Shown here one piece after another: positions 1 to 9,521 of a stretch of DNA of 64,000 nucleotides. The notes beneath the pieces are model-generated. The model was not told the DNA's origin. It searched no databases and saw only the letters and a list, made by a program, of their open reading frames with translations. The translations under genes were made by a program, and so were the position numbers. The stretch is from Alphaproteobacteria bacterium (GTDB lineage Bacteria; Pseudomonadota; Alphaproteobacteria; Caulobacterales; Aquidulcibacteraceae): NCBI GenBank assembly GCA_018969015.1, contig JAGWZE010000003.1, forward strand, positions 1 through 64,000. The letters are read 5' to 3'. Position 1 is the stretch's first letter. Every line of letters begins with the position of its first letter.

Positions 1-4
1 CTGT

Positions 5-82
5 CGGAGCGTGGCGCAGCCCGGTTAGCGCACCAGTCTGGGGGACTGGGGGTCGTGGGTTCGAATCCCGCCGCTCCGACCA
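5..82 (+). tRNA. tRNA-Pro (anticodon GGG)
   Basis: A full cloverleaf can be folded. The acceptor stem CGGAGCG (5-11) pairs with CGCTCCG (72-78), followed by A73 and an encoded CCA (80-82). The anticodon stem CCAGT/ACTGG (33-37/45-49) encloses the loop CTGGGGG, so the anticodon is GGG at 40-42. The T arm carries the usual TTCGAAT loop. It reads proline codons CCC and CCU, which matter in this GC-rich coding background. Confidence 0.97.
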
Positions 83-190
83 CTCACTTCATCGCCAACG
101 ATCCTGCGATGGCGGGCGCCCGGCTGGGAGATCCGCCATCGGATCAGTGGGTGACGTGCGGGTGACGCCGCGAGGATTGACCCGCGCGGC

Positions 191-2995
191 TTACGGCGTT
201 TTCGGATCGAGCTCGAGCTTGTCGGCGGGGATGCGCTGGGCGGTGGGTTCTTTCGCCTTGAGGGCGTCAAAGAACACCTTGGCGTCGCCCGCCACGATGA
301 CGGTGGCTTTGGCCGGATCGTAGAGGCGTGCGGCGGCGGCCTGGGCCTGCTCGGGGGTGACGGCGTCGATGTCGGCCACGCGGCGCGAGAGCGTGCTCGT
401 GGGCAGACCGAAGCTTGCGGCCTCGCTGATCTCGTCGGCCGTGCCGGCATTGGTTTCGACGTCGCGGCCGAAGCCGCCGATCAGGGTGGCTTTGCGCGCG
501 GCGAGTTCGTCTGCCGGCGCGGGCGTGGCGCCGAGGCGCGCGAGTTCCGCCTTCATGAGATCGAGCACCTCGACGGCGCTTTCGTTCTTCGTCTGCGCCG
601 ACGCCATCACCCGCCCCCTGCCCTTGAGGGCGGAGAGACTGGCGCTGGCGCCGTAGGAGAGGCCGCGCTTGATCCGGATCTCCTGGTTCAGGCGCGCCGA
701 GTAGCCGCCGCCGAGCACGGTGTTGGCGACAAGCGCAGGGAAAAAGTCCGCATCCGTGCGCTTGAGCGCGCGCGCGCCCATGGTGACGGCGGCCTGCCCG
801 GTTCCGGGAAGATCGATGACGAGGACCTGGCGTGCCGGGCCGGCGGCGTCGAGATCCTGCGGGGCCGGCGGCGCGAGGGCCGCGGGGGCGGACCAGTCGC
901 CGAACCATTTCTGTGCGAGCGCAACGCCTTCCTCGGGCGTGATCGCGCCGACGATGACGAGATGGGCGCCGTCCGGGCGCCAGCCGGCGCGGTGGAACGC
1001 CACCGCATCGGCCGCGGTGATCGCCGCGAGGCTCTTGGGCGTGGCGACGCCGCCATAGGGCCCCTCGCCGTAGATCGCGCGTTGCATCGCCATGCGGGCA
1101 AGCGCGCCGGGCTGGCGCATCGAGACGGAAAGACCATCGAGCGTCTGGCGCCGCGAGCGATCGAGTTCGGCGGCGGCGAAGGTCGCGTTGCGGGCGCAGT
1201 CGGCCATGATGGCGAACGCATCGTCGGCGCGGTCGCTGCGCGTGGTGAGCGAGAGCGTCATCCCGTCGGCGCTCGCGCCGGCGCCGAGCGTGGCGCCGAG
1301 CGCCTCGATCTGGCGGGCGATGTCGGGCGCGCCGCGCGTTGGCGTGCCCTTGGTCAGGAGATCGGCGACGAGGTCAGCGAGGCCGGCCTTGCCGGCGGGA
1401 TCGCGGGCGTCGCCGGCCGCGACGCTGAGGCTCGCCGCGACGAGCGGAACGCCCGGGCGTGGCGCGACGAACACCTTGAGGCCGTTCGCGAGCGTTTTCT
1501 CCGTGATCGGAGGAATGCGCGCCGAGACCGGCGCAAGCGGCGCCGGCGGGCGCTGGCGTTCAGCGGCGCTCGCGAGCGTGAAGACCGGGGCGACGCCGGG
1601 CGCCTTCAGCGGCGGCGCGACGATCGTCTTCGCGGAGGCGATGACGTCGCCCTTCACGCCCGGCGGCTTGTCGGCGGCGGAGAGGTATCGGATCGTCAAG
1701 CGGCGCTGGTCGTTCAGCCAGGCTTTGGCGACGCGCTGAACGTCGGCGGGGGTGACGGCCTGGATGGCGGCGAGCGTCTTGTCGGCCGCGCGCGGATCGC
1801 CCATCACGGTGGCGGCGAAAGCGAGCTCGAAGGCGCGGCCGAAGGCGGTTTCGCGTTCGCCGAGACGCTCGGCGAGGATCTGGTTCTTCACCTTGTCCAG
1901 TTCTTCCGCGGAGACCGGCGTCGCGCGCAGCTTCGCGATCTCGTCGGCGAGCGCCTGCACGCCGTCATCGGGCTTCTTGCCCTCCGAGAGGATTGCGGCG
2001 GCGCTGATCGTGCCCGGATCCATGCTGGGCGTGAGATCGGTGAACACCTCGGTGGCGACCTGCTTGGTGTAAACGAGCGACTGGTGCAGGCGCGAGCTGT
2101 CGCCTTTGCCCAGCAGGGCCGAAATCACGGTGAGCGTCGGGAAATCCGGATGCGTCGCTGCGGGCACGGGATAGTTGAACACGATCGCGGGCAGCGGGGT
2201 GTTGTCCTCATAGACCGTCAACACGCGCGGCGCGCGGCGCGGCGGCTCCACGGCCTTCACGCGCGGCGTGGCGAAGCGCGGGCTTTTCAGCGGGCCGAAA
2301 TACTGATCGACCCAGGCGTCCAGCGCTTTCTGGTCGAACCGTCCGGAGACGACGAGGATCGCGTTGTCGGGCCGGTAGTAGGCGTAGTGGAACTGGCGGA
2401 CGTCGGCGAGCGTGGCGGCGTTGAGATCGGCGATCGAGCCGATGCCGGGGCGCCCATAGGGGTGCACGGAATACGCCGCCTGCGACAGATAAAGGCCGAA
2501 CAGCTTGCCATAAGGCTGGGCCAGGATGCGCTGGCGGTACTCCTCCTTCACGACGTCGCGCTCGGATTGGAAGAACTCGTCCTGCACGACGAGCGAGCCC
2601 ATGCGCTCGGCCTCGGCCCACAGGATGCGCTGCAGATGATTGGCGGGGACGACGGCGTAGTAGTTCGTGAAATCGTCCCATGTGGAGGCGTTGTTCATGC
2701 CGCCCACGTCTTCGGTGAGCCGGTCGAACGTTTCGGGCGGCATGTTGCGCGTTGCCTTGAACATGATGTGTTCGAACAGGTGCGCAAAGCCCGAGCGGCC
2801 GGCGGGATCGTCCTTGGAGCCGACGCGGTACCATACGTGCACCGCCACGTTGGCGGTGTCGGGATCGGGCATCGAATAGACCTGGAGGCCGTTCGGCAGC
2901 GTCCGGGCCGTGAAGGCGAGCGGCGCGACCTCGGCGGGCTTGGCCATGGCCGGCGCGGCGAACAACAGGGCGAGCACGAAGACGAAGAACCGCAT
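191..2995 (-). CDS. M16 family zinc metallopeptidase (two-domain, secreted)
   Basis: This is a 934-residue insulinase/pitrilysin-type peptidase with an N-terminal signal peptide (about residues 1-18, ending APAMA). The inverted zinc motif HLFEH lies at residues 72-76, and the downstream glutamate pair at 151-152 (VVKEEYR) supplies the third ligand. A second M16-like half starts near residue 500 and has lost the HxxEH motif (LADLV in its place). One active and one inactive half is normal for this family. It probably degrades peptides in the periplasm. It is monocistronic and divergent from the decarboxylase at 3163, with promoters presumably in the 167 bp between them. Confidence 0.93.
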   Translation of the reverse strand: MRFFVFVLALLFAAPAMAKPAEVAPLAFTARTLPNGLQVYSMPDPDTANVAVHVWYRVGSKDDPAGRSGFAHLFEHIMFKATRNMPPETFDRLTEDVGGMNNASTWDDFTNYYAVVPANHLQRILWAEAERMGSLVVQDEFFQSERDVVKEEYRQRILAQPYGKLFGLYLSQAAYSVHPYGRPGIGSIADLNAATLADVRQFHYAYYRPDNAILVVSGRFDQKALDAWVDQYFGPLKSPRFATPRVKAVEPPRRAPRVLTVYEDNTPLPAIVFNYPVPAATHPDFPTLTVISALLGKGDSSRLHQSLVYTKQVATEVFTDLTPSMDPGTISAAAILSEGKKPDDGVQALADEIAKLRATPVSAEELDKVKNQILAERLGERETAFGRAFELAFAATVMGDPRAADKTLAAIQAVTPADVQRVAKAWLNDQRRLTIRYLSAADKPPGVKGDVIASAKTIVAPPLKAPGVAPVFTLASAAERQRPPAPLAPVSARIPPITEKTLANGLKVFVAPRPGVPLVAASLSVAAGDARDPAGKAGLADLVADLLTKGTPTRGAPDIARQIEALGATLGAGASADGMTLSLTTRSDRADDAFAIMADCARNATFAAAELDRSRRQTLDGLSVSMRQPGALARMAMQRAIYGEGPYGGVATPKSLAAITAADAVAFHRAGWRPDGAHLVIVGAITPEEGVALAQKWFGDWSAPAALAPPAPQDLDAAGPARQVLVIDLPGTGQAAVTMGARALKRTDADFFPALVANTVLGGGYSARLNQEIRIKRGLSYGASASLSALKGRGRVMASAQTKNESAVEVLDLMKAELARLGATPAPADELAARKATLIGGFGRDVETNAGTADEISEAASFGLPTSTLSRRVADIDAVTPEQAQAAAARLYDPAKATVIVAGDAKVFFDALKAKEPTAQRIPADKLELDPKTP

Positions 2996-3162
2996 GGGGC
3001 ATCCTGTCGAGGGCGACGGCGAAACGACGGCGGCGACGTTAGAGAGACCGTGGCCGCGCCGAACTGCGGCGCCCTGTCGCGGGGTCTTCGCGCCATGAGG
3101 GCAGCTTCGACGTGCGGCGCCGAGGGCGACATCGCGATCGGGCGTTGCTAGAGCAGGCCATC

Positions 3163-4539
3163 ATGGATCCGCTCGACATCGCCTTCGCCGAAGTGCGCCG
3201 CTTCCTTGCGACGCTCGACACCCGCCCCGCCGCCTCACGCGGAACGCCGCAGGAGATGCGCGCGCCTTTGCCCGCGCGTCTTCCCGACACGGGGCTGCCG
3301 GCCGACGCCGTCGTGCGCGCCATCGCGGCGGCGGCCGAGCCCGGCCTGACGGGCAATGCGACAGGCCGCTTCTTCGCCTGGGTGAAAGGCGGCGCCCTGC
3401 CCGCGTCGCTCGCGACCGACATCATGTGCTCGGGCTGGGACCAGAACGCCTGCCTCGCCTCGACGAGCCCGGCGGGCGCGGTGCTGGAGGAAGTGGCTGG
3501 CGCCTTCCTGCTCGAGGCGCTGCGCCTGCCGCCCGACGCGAGCTACGCCTTCGTCACCGGGTGCCAGATGGCGCACACGACCGCGCTCGCCGCGGCGCGC
3601 CATGCGGTGCTGGCGCGCGCCGGCTGGGACGTGGAGGCCAAAGGGCTGATCGGCGCGCCGGCGATCCGTGTGCTCGCCAACGCCCACCACCACGGCTCCG
3701 TGACGCGCGCGCTGCGGCTCCTGGGGCTGGGCACGGACTGCATCGTCCCGCTGCGCGGGCCCGAGCCGGGCAAGGTGGGCGCCGACGATCTGCGCGCGGC
3801 GCTCGCCGCGGCGCCCTGCGCGCCGACGATCGTCATCCTCAACGCAGGCGATCTGAACATTGGCGCGTGCGACGACTTCGACGTTCTCTGCCCGATCGCG
3901 CACGCCGCCGGCGCGTGGGTGCACGTGGACGGCGCCTTCGGCTTGTGGGCCAACGCCAGCCCGCGGTTTGCCCCGCTCGTCGCGGGCGTCGATCAAGCCG
4001 ACAGCTGGGCAACGGATGGCCACAAATGGCTGAACACGCCCTATGATTGCGGGATGGCGATCACGCGCGATCCGCAGGCGCACAGCGCCGCGATGCGCCA
4101 CACCGCCGCCTACCTCACGACCGACGGCCCCGTCCGGGATCCTATGGCGTTCACGCCGGAATGGTCGCGTCGGGCGCGCGCATTGCCGGCGCTTGCGGCG
4201 ATGATGGAGCTGGGGCGCGACGGGATCGCGGCGCTCGTCGAGCGCTGCTGCGCGCATGCGGCCGCGATCTATGACGGGATCGCCGTACTGCCGGGGGCGA
4301 CGGGCCTCGCGCGGCCGATGCTCAACCAGGGGCTCGTGCGGTTCGAGAACCGGCGCGGCGAGGTCATCAGCGACGCGGTGATCGCCGCCATCAACGCAAG
4401 CGGCGAAGCGTTCGTCAGCGGCGGGCTCTGGGACGGCGCGCGCGTGATGCGGATCAGCGTGTGCGGATGGAACACCACGGCCCGGGACGTGGAGCGCACC
4501 ATCGCGGCGACGGCGGCCGCGCTCGAAGCTTTGCGGTAG
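3163..4539 (+). CDS. Group II PLP-dependent decarboxylase family protein
   Basis: This 458-residue fold-type I PLP enzyme is related to aromatic-L-amino-acid and glutamate decarboxylases. The PLP lysine lies in DGHKWLNTPYDCG near the middle, and an aspartate in HVDGAFG upstream would bind the pyridine nitrogen. An HHHG motif (residues about 180-184) matches the cofactor-stacking histidine region. The upstream in-frame ATG at 3112 gives an arginine-rich extension unlike family members, so I chose the ATG at 3163. The substrate cannot be told from sequence. Many alphaproteobacterial homologues are annotated as decarboxylase or aspartate aminotransferase family. It stands alone, with no amine-metabolism neighbours. 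Confidence 0.85.
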   Translation: MDPLDIAFAEVRRFLATLDTRPAASRGTPQEMRAPLPARLPDTGLPADAVVRAIAAAAEPGLTGNATGRFFAWVKGGALPASLATDIMCSGWDQNACLASTSPAGAVLEEVAGAFLLEALRLPPDASYAFVTGCQMAHTTALAAARHAVLARAGWDVEAKGLIGAPAIRVLANAHHHGSVTRALRLLGLGTDCIVPLRGPEPGKVGADDLRAALAAAPCAPTIVILNAGDLNIGACDDFDVLCPIAHAAGAWVHVDGAFGLWANASPRFAPLVAGVDQADSWATDGHKWLNTPYDCGMAITRDPQAHSAAMRHTAAYLTTDGPVRDPMAFTPEWSRRARALPALAAMMELGRDGIAALVERCCAHAAAIYDGIAVLPGATGLARPMLNQGLVRFENRRGEVISDAVIAAINASGEAFVSGGLWDGARVMRISVCGWNTTARDVERTIAATAAALEALR

Positions 4540-4553
4540 GTGCTAATCGGCGC

Positions 4554-4931
4554 TCACGCACGCAACGCGGCGGCGAGGTCTTTCGCCGCGGCGCTGTCGA
4601 AATACTCGCGCACGTCGGTCACCTGCCCATCCTTTACGTCGGCGACGACGCAAACGGTGAGGTCGAAGGTCTTTCCGCCGGACAAGGCGCCGCGCACGGC
4701 GTGCTCTTCGACGAAGCCGGCCGGCGTGGCGGCGCGCACGGCGTTCTCGTAGCGGAAATCGCGCACCACCCGACCGACGGCGGCATTGAAGGCGAGCAAA
4801 GCGTCGAGGGACATGGGCGCGCCGCCATTCTGACGCAGGCGGAAGGTCGGCGCGCACAGGCGACGTACGGCGGCCTCGTCTTGTCCGGCGAGCGCGGCGA
4901 ACAGCGCAGCGGCGATTTCATCGTTGGTCAT
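4554..4931 (-). CDS. SnoaL/NTF2-like protein
   Basis: This is a 125-residue single-domain protein with the alpha+beta cone pattern of the NTF2/SnoaL superfamily: an N-terminal helix, then paired strands ending in QVTDVREYFDS. Proteins of this size act as small hydrolases, isomerases or ligand-binding dimers. The sequence does not reveal a substrate. The ATG at 4931 gives the family length; the longer open frame upstream lacks family similarity. It is convergent with the decarboxylase (15 bp apart) and divergent from the acylase. Confidence 0.8.
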   Translation of the reverse strand: MTNDEIAAALFAALAGQDEAAVRRLCAPTFRLRQNGGAPMSLDALLAFNAAVGRVVRDFRYENAVRAATPAGFVEEHAVRGALSGGKTFDLTVCVVADVKDGQVTDVREYFDSAAAKDLAAALRA

Positions 4932-5091
4932 GCGGGCCTCCCGGGCGTCTTGCGCGCCGATGCGCGCGGCCATCGTTGCGCATCGAAGGACCGATCGCCA
5001 GCGGCGTCTCGCTTCATCGGCAAGGCGCCAACGGTCGACGGGCTGAGTTCGGAGCGTTAGGGTGCGGCCCGGGGCAGCAAGAGGAATGGGC

Positions 5092-7338
5092 ATGCGGCGG
5101 ATGATGGCGGCGATCGCCGTGGCGACGATGGCCGCGGCGACGATGGTGATGGGCGCGGCCGGCGCGAGGGCGCAGGAGCGCGGCGGCGCAGCGGCGCTCG
5201 CCGCACGGGCGCAGAACGTCGAGATCGCGCGCGACGTCTGGGGCGTTCCCCACATCACCGGCAAGACCGACGCCGACGCCGTGTTCGGCATGATGTACGC
5301 GCAGGCCGAGGACGATTTCCGCCGCGTCGAGATGAATTATGTGCGCGCGCTCGGCCGGCGCGCGGAGATCGAAGGGGCGCCTGCGATCTGGGCCGATCTG
5401 CGCGCGCGCATGTACAATGGCGAGGTCCGGCTGAAGGCGCTCTACGCCACCTGCCCGCCCTGGCTGAAAGCGCTGTCGCAGGCCTGGGCGGACGGGCTGA
5501 ACCATTATCTCGCCACCCATCCCGAGGTGAAGCCGCAGGCGATCACGCGGTTCGAGCCCTGGATGACGCTCGCCTTCACGGAAGGCTCGATCGGCGGCGA
5601 CATCGAATCCATCGATCTCGACGATCTGCGCCGCTTCTACGGGCCGGACGCCCCGCGCGCGCAGCGGGCGGAAAGCGCGCTCGCTTTGTCCGAACAGGGC
5701 TCGAACGGGATCGCGATCGCCCCGAAGAACACGAAGAACGGCCACGCGCTGCTGCTCATCAACCCGCACACGAGCCTCTATTTCCGCTCCGAAGCGCAGG
5801 TGACGAGCGGCGAAGGGCTGAACGCGTACGGCGCAAGCACGTGGGGGCAGTTCTTCGTCTATCAGGGCTTCAACGAGAAGGCCGGATGGATGCACACGAC
5901 GAGCGGCCTCGTGCGCGTGTCGCGGTTCGTCGAAACCGTCTCGATCCGGAATGGCCGGCACTTTGCGCGCTTCGCGGGCCGCGACGTCCCGATCGCGACG
6001 GAGACGGTGACGATCCCCTACCGCGTGGGCGATGATCCGCGCGGCGGCGCGCGCACGTTCACGATCTACCGCACGACGCATGGGCCGGTGATCGCGCGCC
6101 AGGACGACGCCGCCGGCGGGCGCGGAACCGGCGCGGCGCAGCGCTGGATCAGCTTCTCCATGATGAACCGCCCCGTCGAGGCGCTGCAGCAGTCGTTCCT
6201 GCGCACGAAGGTGCGCTCCTATGCCGAATTCGAGAAGGTGGCCGCGCTGCAGGCCAACTCGTCGAACAACACGATCTTCGCCGACGCCGAGGGCGCGATC
6301 GCGCTCGACATGCCCCACTTCATCGCCAAGCGCAGCCCGACGCTCGACTACACCGCGCCGGTGGACGGGAGCGATCCCGCGGCCGCGTGGCAAGGCATGC
6401 ACCCGCTCGCGGAGGTCCCGCGCGTGGTCAATCCGGCAACGGGCTTTGTGTTCAACACGAACAACTGGATCTGGTCGGCGGCGGGGGACGCCACCCCGCC
6501 CGCGCGCGGCTTCCCGCGCTACATGGATGCGGCCGGCGAGAATGCGCGCGGGGTGCAGGCGCTGCGGCTCCTTTCGGAGGGGCGCGCGTTCACGCTCGAA
6601 ACGCTGCGCGACGCGGCGTACGACACCTACCAGCCGGCGTTCGCGGCCCTGATCCCCGGCCTCGTCGCCGCCTACGATCAGGCGCCGGCGTCGTCGCCGT
6701 TGAAGGCGCGCCTGGCCGAGCCGATCGACGTCCTGCGGCGGTGGGATTTCCGCTCGTCGACCACGTCCGTCGCGATGTCGCTCGCGCAGGTGTGGGGCGA
6801 CGAGATCTGGAGCGGCCTCGAGGCGCGCTATCCCAAGCGGCCGAACGCGATCTTCCTCAACGCAGCGCGCGACGTCTCGGACGAGGCGCAGCTTGCGACG
6901 CTGTCGCGGGCCGTGGAGCGCCTCGAGCGCGATTTCGGCACGTGGAAAACGCCCTGGGGCGAGATCAACCGATACCAGCGCCTGACGCCGGAGATCGCGC
7001 AGCGCTATGACGACGCCGCGCCGAGCCTGCCGATCGCGTACACGAGCCAGAGATGGGGCGCGCTGCCGGCCTTCGTGACGACGCCGCGCGCCGGGACGAA
7101 GCGCTACTACGGGGATTCCGGAAACAGCTTCGTCGCGGTGGTGGAGTTCGGCCCGCGCGTGCGCGCGATGGCGCTGACGGCCGGCGGCCAAAGCGGCGAT
7201 CCGGCGTCGCCGCATTTCGCCGATCAGGCCGCGCTCTATGCGCGCGGCGAACTGCGGCCGGTCTATTTCTATCCGGACGAGCTCGCCCCTCACGTGACGG
7301 CGCGCTACCGGCCCGGCGAACGCGCGCAACGCAAGTGA
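5092..7338 (+). CDS. Penicillin acylase / acyl-homoserine lactone acylase family protein (Ntn hydrolase)
   Basis: This 748-residue secreted precursor belongs to the N-terminal nucleophile hydrolases that self-cleave into alpha and beta chains. Residues 1-27 form a signal peptide ending ARAQ. The cleavage site and nucleophile are in EQGSNG: Gly203/Ser204, where Ser204 becomes the free N-terminus of the beta chain, followed by the family's NG pair. The start at ATG 5092 is favoured by AGAGG about 7 nt upstream; the ATG at 5086 is too close to it. Family members cleave beta-lactam side chains, fatty acyl-homoserine lactones or cyclic lipopeptides. Quorum-signal or antibiotic degradation is therefore possible but not shown. 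Confidence 0.88.
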   Translation: MRRMMAAIAVATMAAATMVMGAAGARAQERGGAAALAARAQNVEIARDVWGVPHITGKTDADAVFGMMYAQAEDDFRRVEMNYVRALGRRAEIEGAPAIWADLRARMYNGEVRLKALYATCPPWLKALSQAWADGLNHYLATHPEVKPQAITRFEPWMTLAFTEGSIGGDIESIDLDDLRRFYGPDAPRAQRAESALALSEQGSNGIAIAPKNTKNGHALLLINPHTSLYFRSEAQVTSGEGLNAYGASTWGQFFVYQGFNEKAGWMHTTSGLVRVSRFVETVSIRNGRHFARFAGRDVPIATETVTIPYRVGDDPRGGARTFTIYRTTHGPVIARQDDAAGGRGTGAAQRWISFSMMNRPVEALQQSFLRTKVRSYAEFEKVAALQANSSNNTIFADAEGAIALDMPHFIAKRSPTLDYTAPVDGSDPAAAWQGMHPLAEVPRVVNPATGFVFNTNNWIWSAAGDATPPARGFPRYMDAAGENARGVQALRLLSEGRAFTLETLRDAAYDTYQPAFAALIPGLVAAYDQAPASSPLKARLAEPIDVLRRWDFRSSTTSVAMSLAQVWGDEIWSGLEARYPKRPNAIFLNAARDVSDEAQLATLSRAVERLERDFGTWKTPWGEINRYQRLTPEIAQRYDDAAPSLPIAYTSQRWGALPAFVTTPRAGTKRYYGDSGNSFVAVVEFGPRVRAMALTAGGQSGDPASPHFADQAALYARGELRPVYFYPDELAPHVTARYRPGERAQRK

Positions 7339-7357
7339 GCCGCGCCGTGCCGGGCGC

Positions 7358-9223
7358 CTAGTCCTCGGGCGACCAGCCGCCGGCCTGCTTCTTCTTCTTT
7401 TTCGGCTTGGGGCCGACGGCGGCGGCCTTGCCCGTGGGTTTGTACGCGGCCTTGCCGGCGCCAGGGCCACCGCGTTGTTTCGGGTGCGGGGCCGCGGCGG
7501 CCGTCGCCGCCGCGTACGCCTCGCGCTTTTCGCGGCGCGGCGGGGCGGGCGCGGCGGCGGGCGCTTCGTCCAGGCGACGCACGAAGATCGATTTTTCGAG
7601 ACGCCCGCCCTCCCCGACGCGCGCGAAGAAGTCGTCGATCGCGGCGGCGTCGATCTCGACGTGGGTCTCGGATTTGTGGATGCGGATGGCGCCGAGCTGG
7701 CGCTTGGTGAGGCCGCCGGTCTTGCAGAGCATCGGGATGAGCCAGCGCGGCTCGGCCGATTGCGCACGGCCGACCGAGAGCGCCACCCAGGCGCCGCCGG
7801 TGAAGGGCGCGCCGTCGTCCGCGTGCGCGCGCGCCCGTTCGGCGCGCTCGGGGCGCTCGGGGCGCGGCGATCCGGGTTCGCGGCGCGTTTCGCGGATGTC
7901 CTGGACGGGCGCGAGATCCTCGGCGGGCGCCTGTCCGCGGCGCGCCAGCCGTACGAAGGCGGCGGCGATGTGGGCGGGGCCGTGCCGCTCGAGCAGCGCG
8001 GCGATGATTTCGCGCTCCGCCTCGGTGGGGGCGACCTCGAGCGCGGGATCTTCAAGGAGGCGCGCATCGTCGCGCCGGCGGATCGCCTCGGCGCTCGGCG
8101 GTTCGCCCCAGGCCGCGGCGACGCCGGCGTCGCGCAGGAGGCGTTCGGTGCGCCGGCGGGCCGAGTACGGCACGATCAGTACGCTCGCGCCCTTGCGGCC
8201 CGCGCGCCCGGTGCGGCCGCTGCGGTGGAGGAGCGCTTCGGTGTTGCGCGGGAGATCCGCGTGGATGACGAGATCGAGATCGGGCAGATCGATGCCGCGG
8301 GCGGCGACGTCGGTCGCGACGCAGACCTGGGCGCGGTGATCGCGCATCGCCTGCAGCGCACGGGTGCGCTCGGTTTGCGTGAGTTCACCGGACAGCGCGA
8401 CGACGGAAAGGCCGCGATTGCCGAAGCGGCTGGCGAGGCGCGTCACGGCCGCGCGGGTGGCGCAGAAGACGATCGCGCTCGCCGGCGCGTGGTAGCGCAA
8501 GACGTTGAAGATCGCGCCTTCGACCTCGTGCGCGGCCGCCGTCAATGCGTGGTACTCGATGTCGGCGTGCTGGCGGCGTCCGGCGAGCGTGTTCACGCGG
8601 CGCGCGTCGCGCTGGTAGGCGGCGGCGAGCGCCTCGATCCCGCGCGGCATGGTGGCCGAGAACATCAGCGTGCGGCGCCCGGCGGGCGCGGCCTCGAGGA
8701 TGAATTCGAGCTCTTCGCGGAAACCGAGATTGAGCATCTCGTCGGCCTCGTCGAGCACGACGGCGCGCAGCGCGTCCATCTGCAGGGAGCCGCGGCGGAT
8801 GTGGTCGGCGACGCGCCCCGGCGTGCCCACCACGATGTGTGCGCCCTGGCTCAGCGCGCGGCGTTCGTCGCGCATGTCCATGCCGCCGACGCAGCTCGCG
8901 ATCCGCCCGCCGGCGGGCGCATAGAGCCAGCCCAGCTCGCCCCTCACCTGCACGGCCAGTTCACGCGTCGGCGCGATGACGAGCGCAAGCGGCGCGTCGC
9001 AGGGCGGCAGCGTCGCGTTCTCGCCCATGAGGGCCGGCGCGAGCGCAAGCCCGAAGGCCACCGTCTTGCCCGAACCGGTCTGGGCCGAGACGAGCAGATC
9101 GACCCCTTCGGCGTCCGGCGTGGCGACGGCCTCCTGCACGGCCGTGAGGCCTTCGAAGCCGCGCGCGGCGAGCGCCTCGGCCAAGGCGGGGTGAACGGCT
9201 GCGAACGGCGATGGGGTGGTCAA
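7358..9223 (-). CDS. DEAD-box ATP-dependent RNA helicase with DbpA-type RNA-binding tail
   Basis: This ATP-dependent RNA helicase probably acts in ribosome assembly or RNA turnover. Counting from a TTG at 9223, the motifs are the Q-motif region (F7...Q30), Walker A AQTGSGKT 47-54, PTREL 85-89, TPGR 134-137, DEAD 158-161 and SAT 189-191. Domain 2 has the ARGIDLPD and HRSGRTGRAGR motifs. The C-terminus contains a DbpA-like RNA-binding fold (GAIRIHKSETHVEI ... FFARVGEGG) and a lysine-rich tail (PKPKKKKK). The start is uncertain: the frame stays open to 9580 with no well-placed ATG. TTG 9223 gives a family-like N-terminus but has no clear ribosome-binding site, so an upstream GTG or ATG is possible. 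Confidence 0.88.
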   Translation of the reverse strand: MTTPSPFAAVHPALAEALAARGFEGLTAVQEAVATPDAEGVDLLVSAQTGSGKTVAFGLALAPALMGENATLPPCDAPLALVIAPTRELAVQVRGELGWLYAPAGGRIASCVGGMDMRDERRALSQGAHIVVGTPGRVADHIRRGSLQMDALRAVVLDEADEMLNLGFREELEFILEAAPAGRRTLMFSATMPRGIEALAAAYQRDARRVNTLAGRRQHADIEYHALTAAAHEVEGAIFNVLRYHAPASAIVFCATRAAVTRLASRFGNRGLSVVALSGELTQTERTRALQAMRDHRAQVCVATDVAARGIDLPDLDLVIHADLPRNTEALLHRSGRTGRAGRKGASVLIVPYSARRRTERLLRDAGVAAAWGEPPSAEAIRRRDDARLLEDPALEVAPTEAEREIIAALLERHGPAHIAAAFVRLARRGQAPAEDLAPVQDIRETRREPGSPRPERPERAERARAHADDGAPFTGGAWVALSVGRAQSAEPRWLIPMLCKTGGLTKRQLGAIRIHKSETHVEIDAAAIDDFFARVGEGGRLEKSIFVRRLDEAPAAAPAPPRREKREAYAAATAAAAPHPKQRGGPGAGKAAYKPTGKAAAVGPKPKKKKKQAGGWSPED

Positions 9224-9521
9224 GGGCGTGTGGTCCGGAAAAGGGGAAGCCGGCGGGAACCGGAGCGCCGCCACGATGGTGAACGCCGGCGACGAAACCT
9301 TCCGCCAATCCTGCCGAGCCTGCCCCATACGCCATCGGGGGCCCGCTGGCGACTGTTGAAGACGATCTGGCGAAAGAAAGCCGCGCCCGGGACTGCCGTC
9401 GCCCGGCGTGCGCGGCCCTGTGGGTGGGTGCGTCCGCGTCCGTTTGGCAGACATCCGGCGCCGCGTGTACAACGGTCGGCAAAACAGCCGAAACGGCGCG
9501 CCTTCGGGCAGGGAGGACAAC

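Noticed and set aside
962-3151. 729-codon plus-strand frame opposite the M16 peptidase
   Set aside because: It is entirely antisense to a well-supported peptidase with signal peptide and zinc motif. The composition is Arg/Gly/His-rich and no domain is visible.
5014-8067. 1017-codon open frame on the minus strand across the acylase and helicase genes
   Set aside because: It is antisense to the acylase gene and out of frame with the helicase. Its translation is arginine/proline-rich low-complexity, typical of GC-rich shadow frames, with no motifs.
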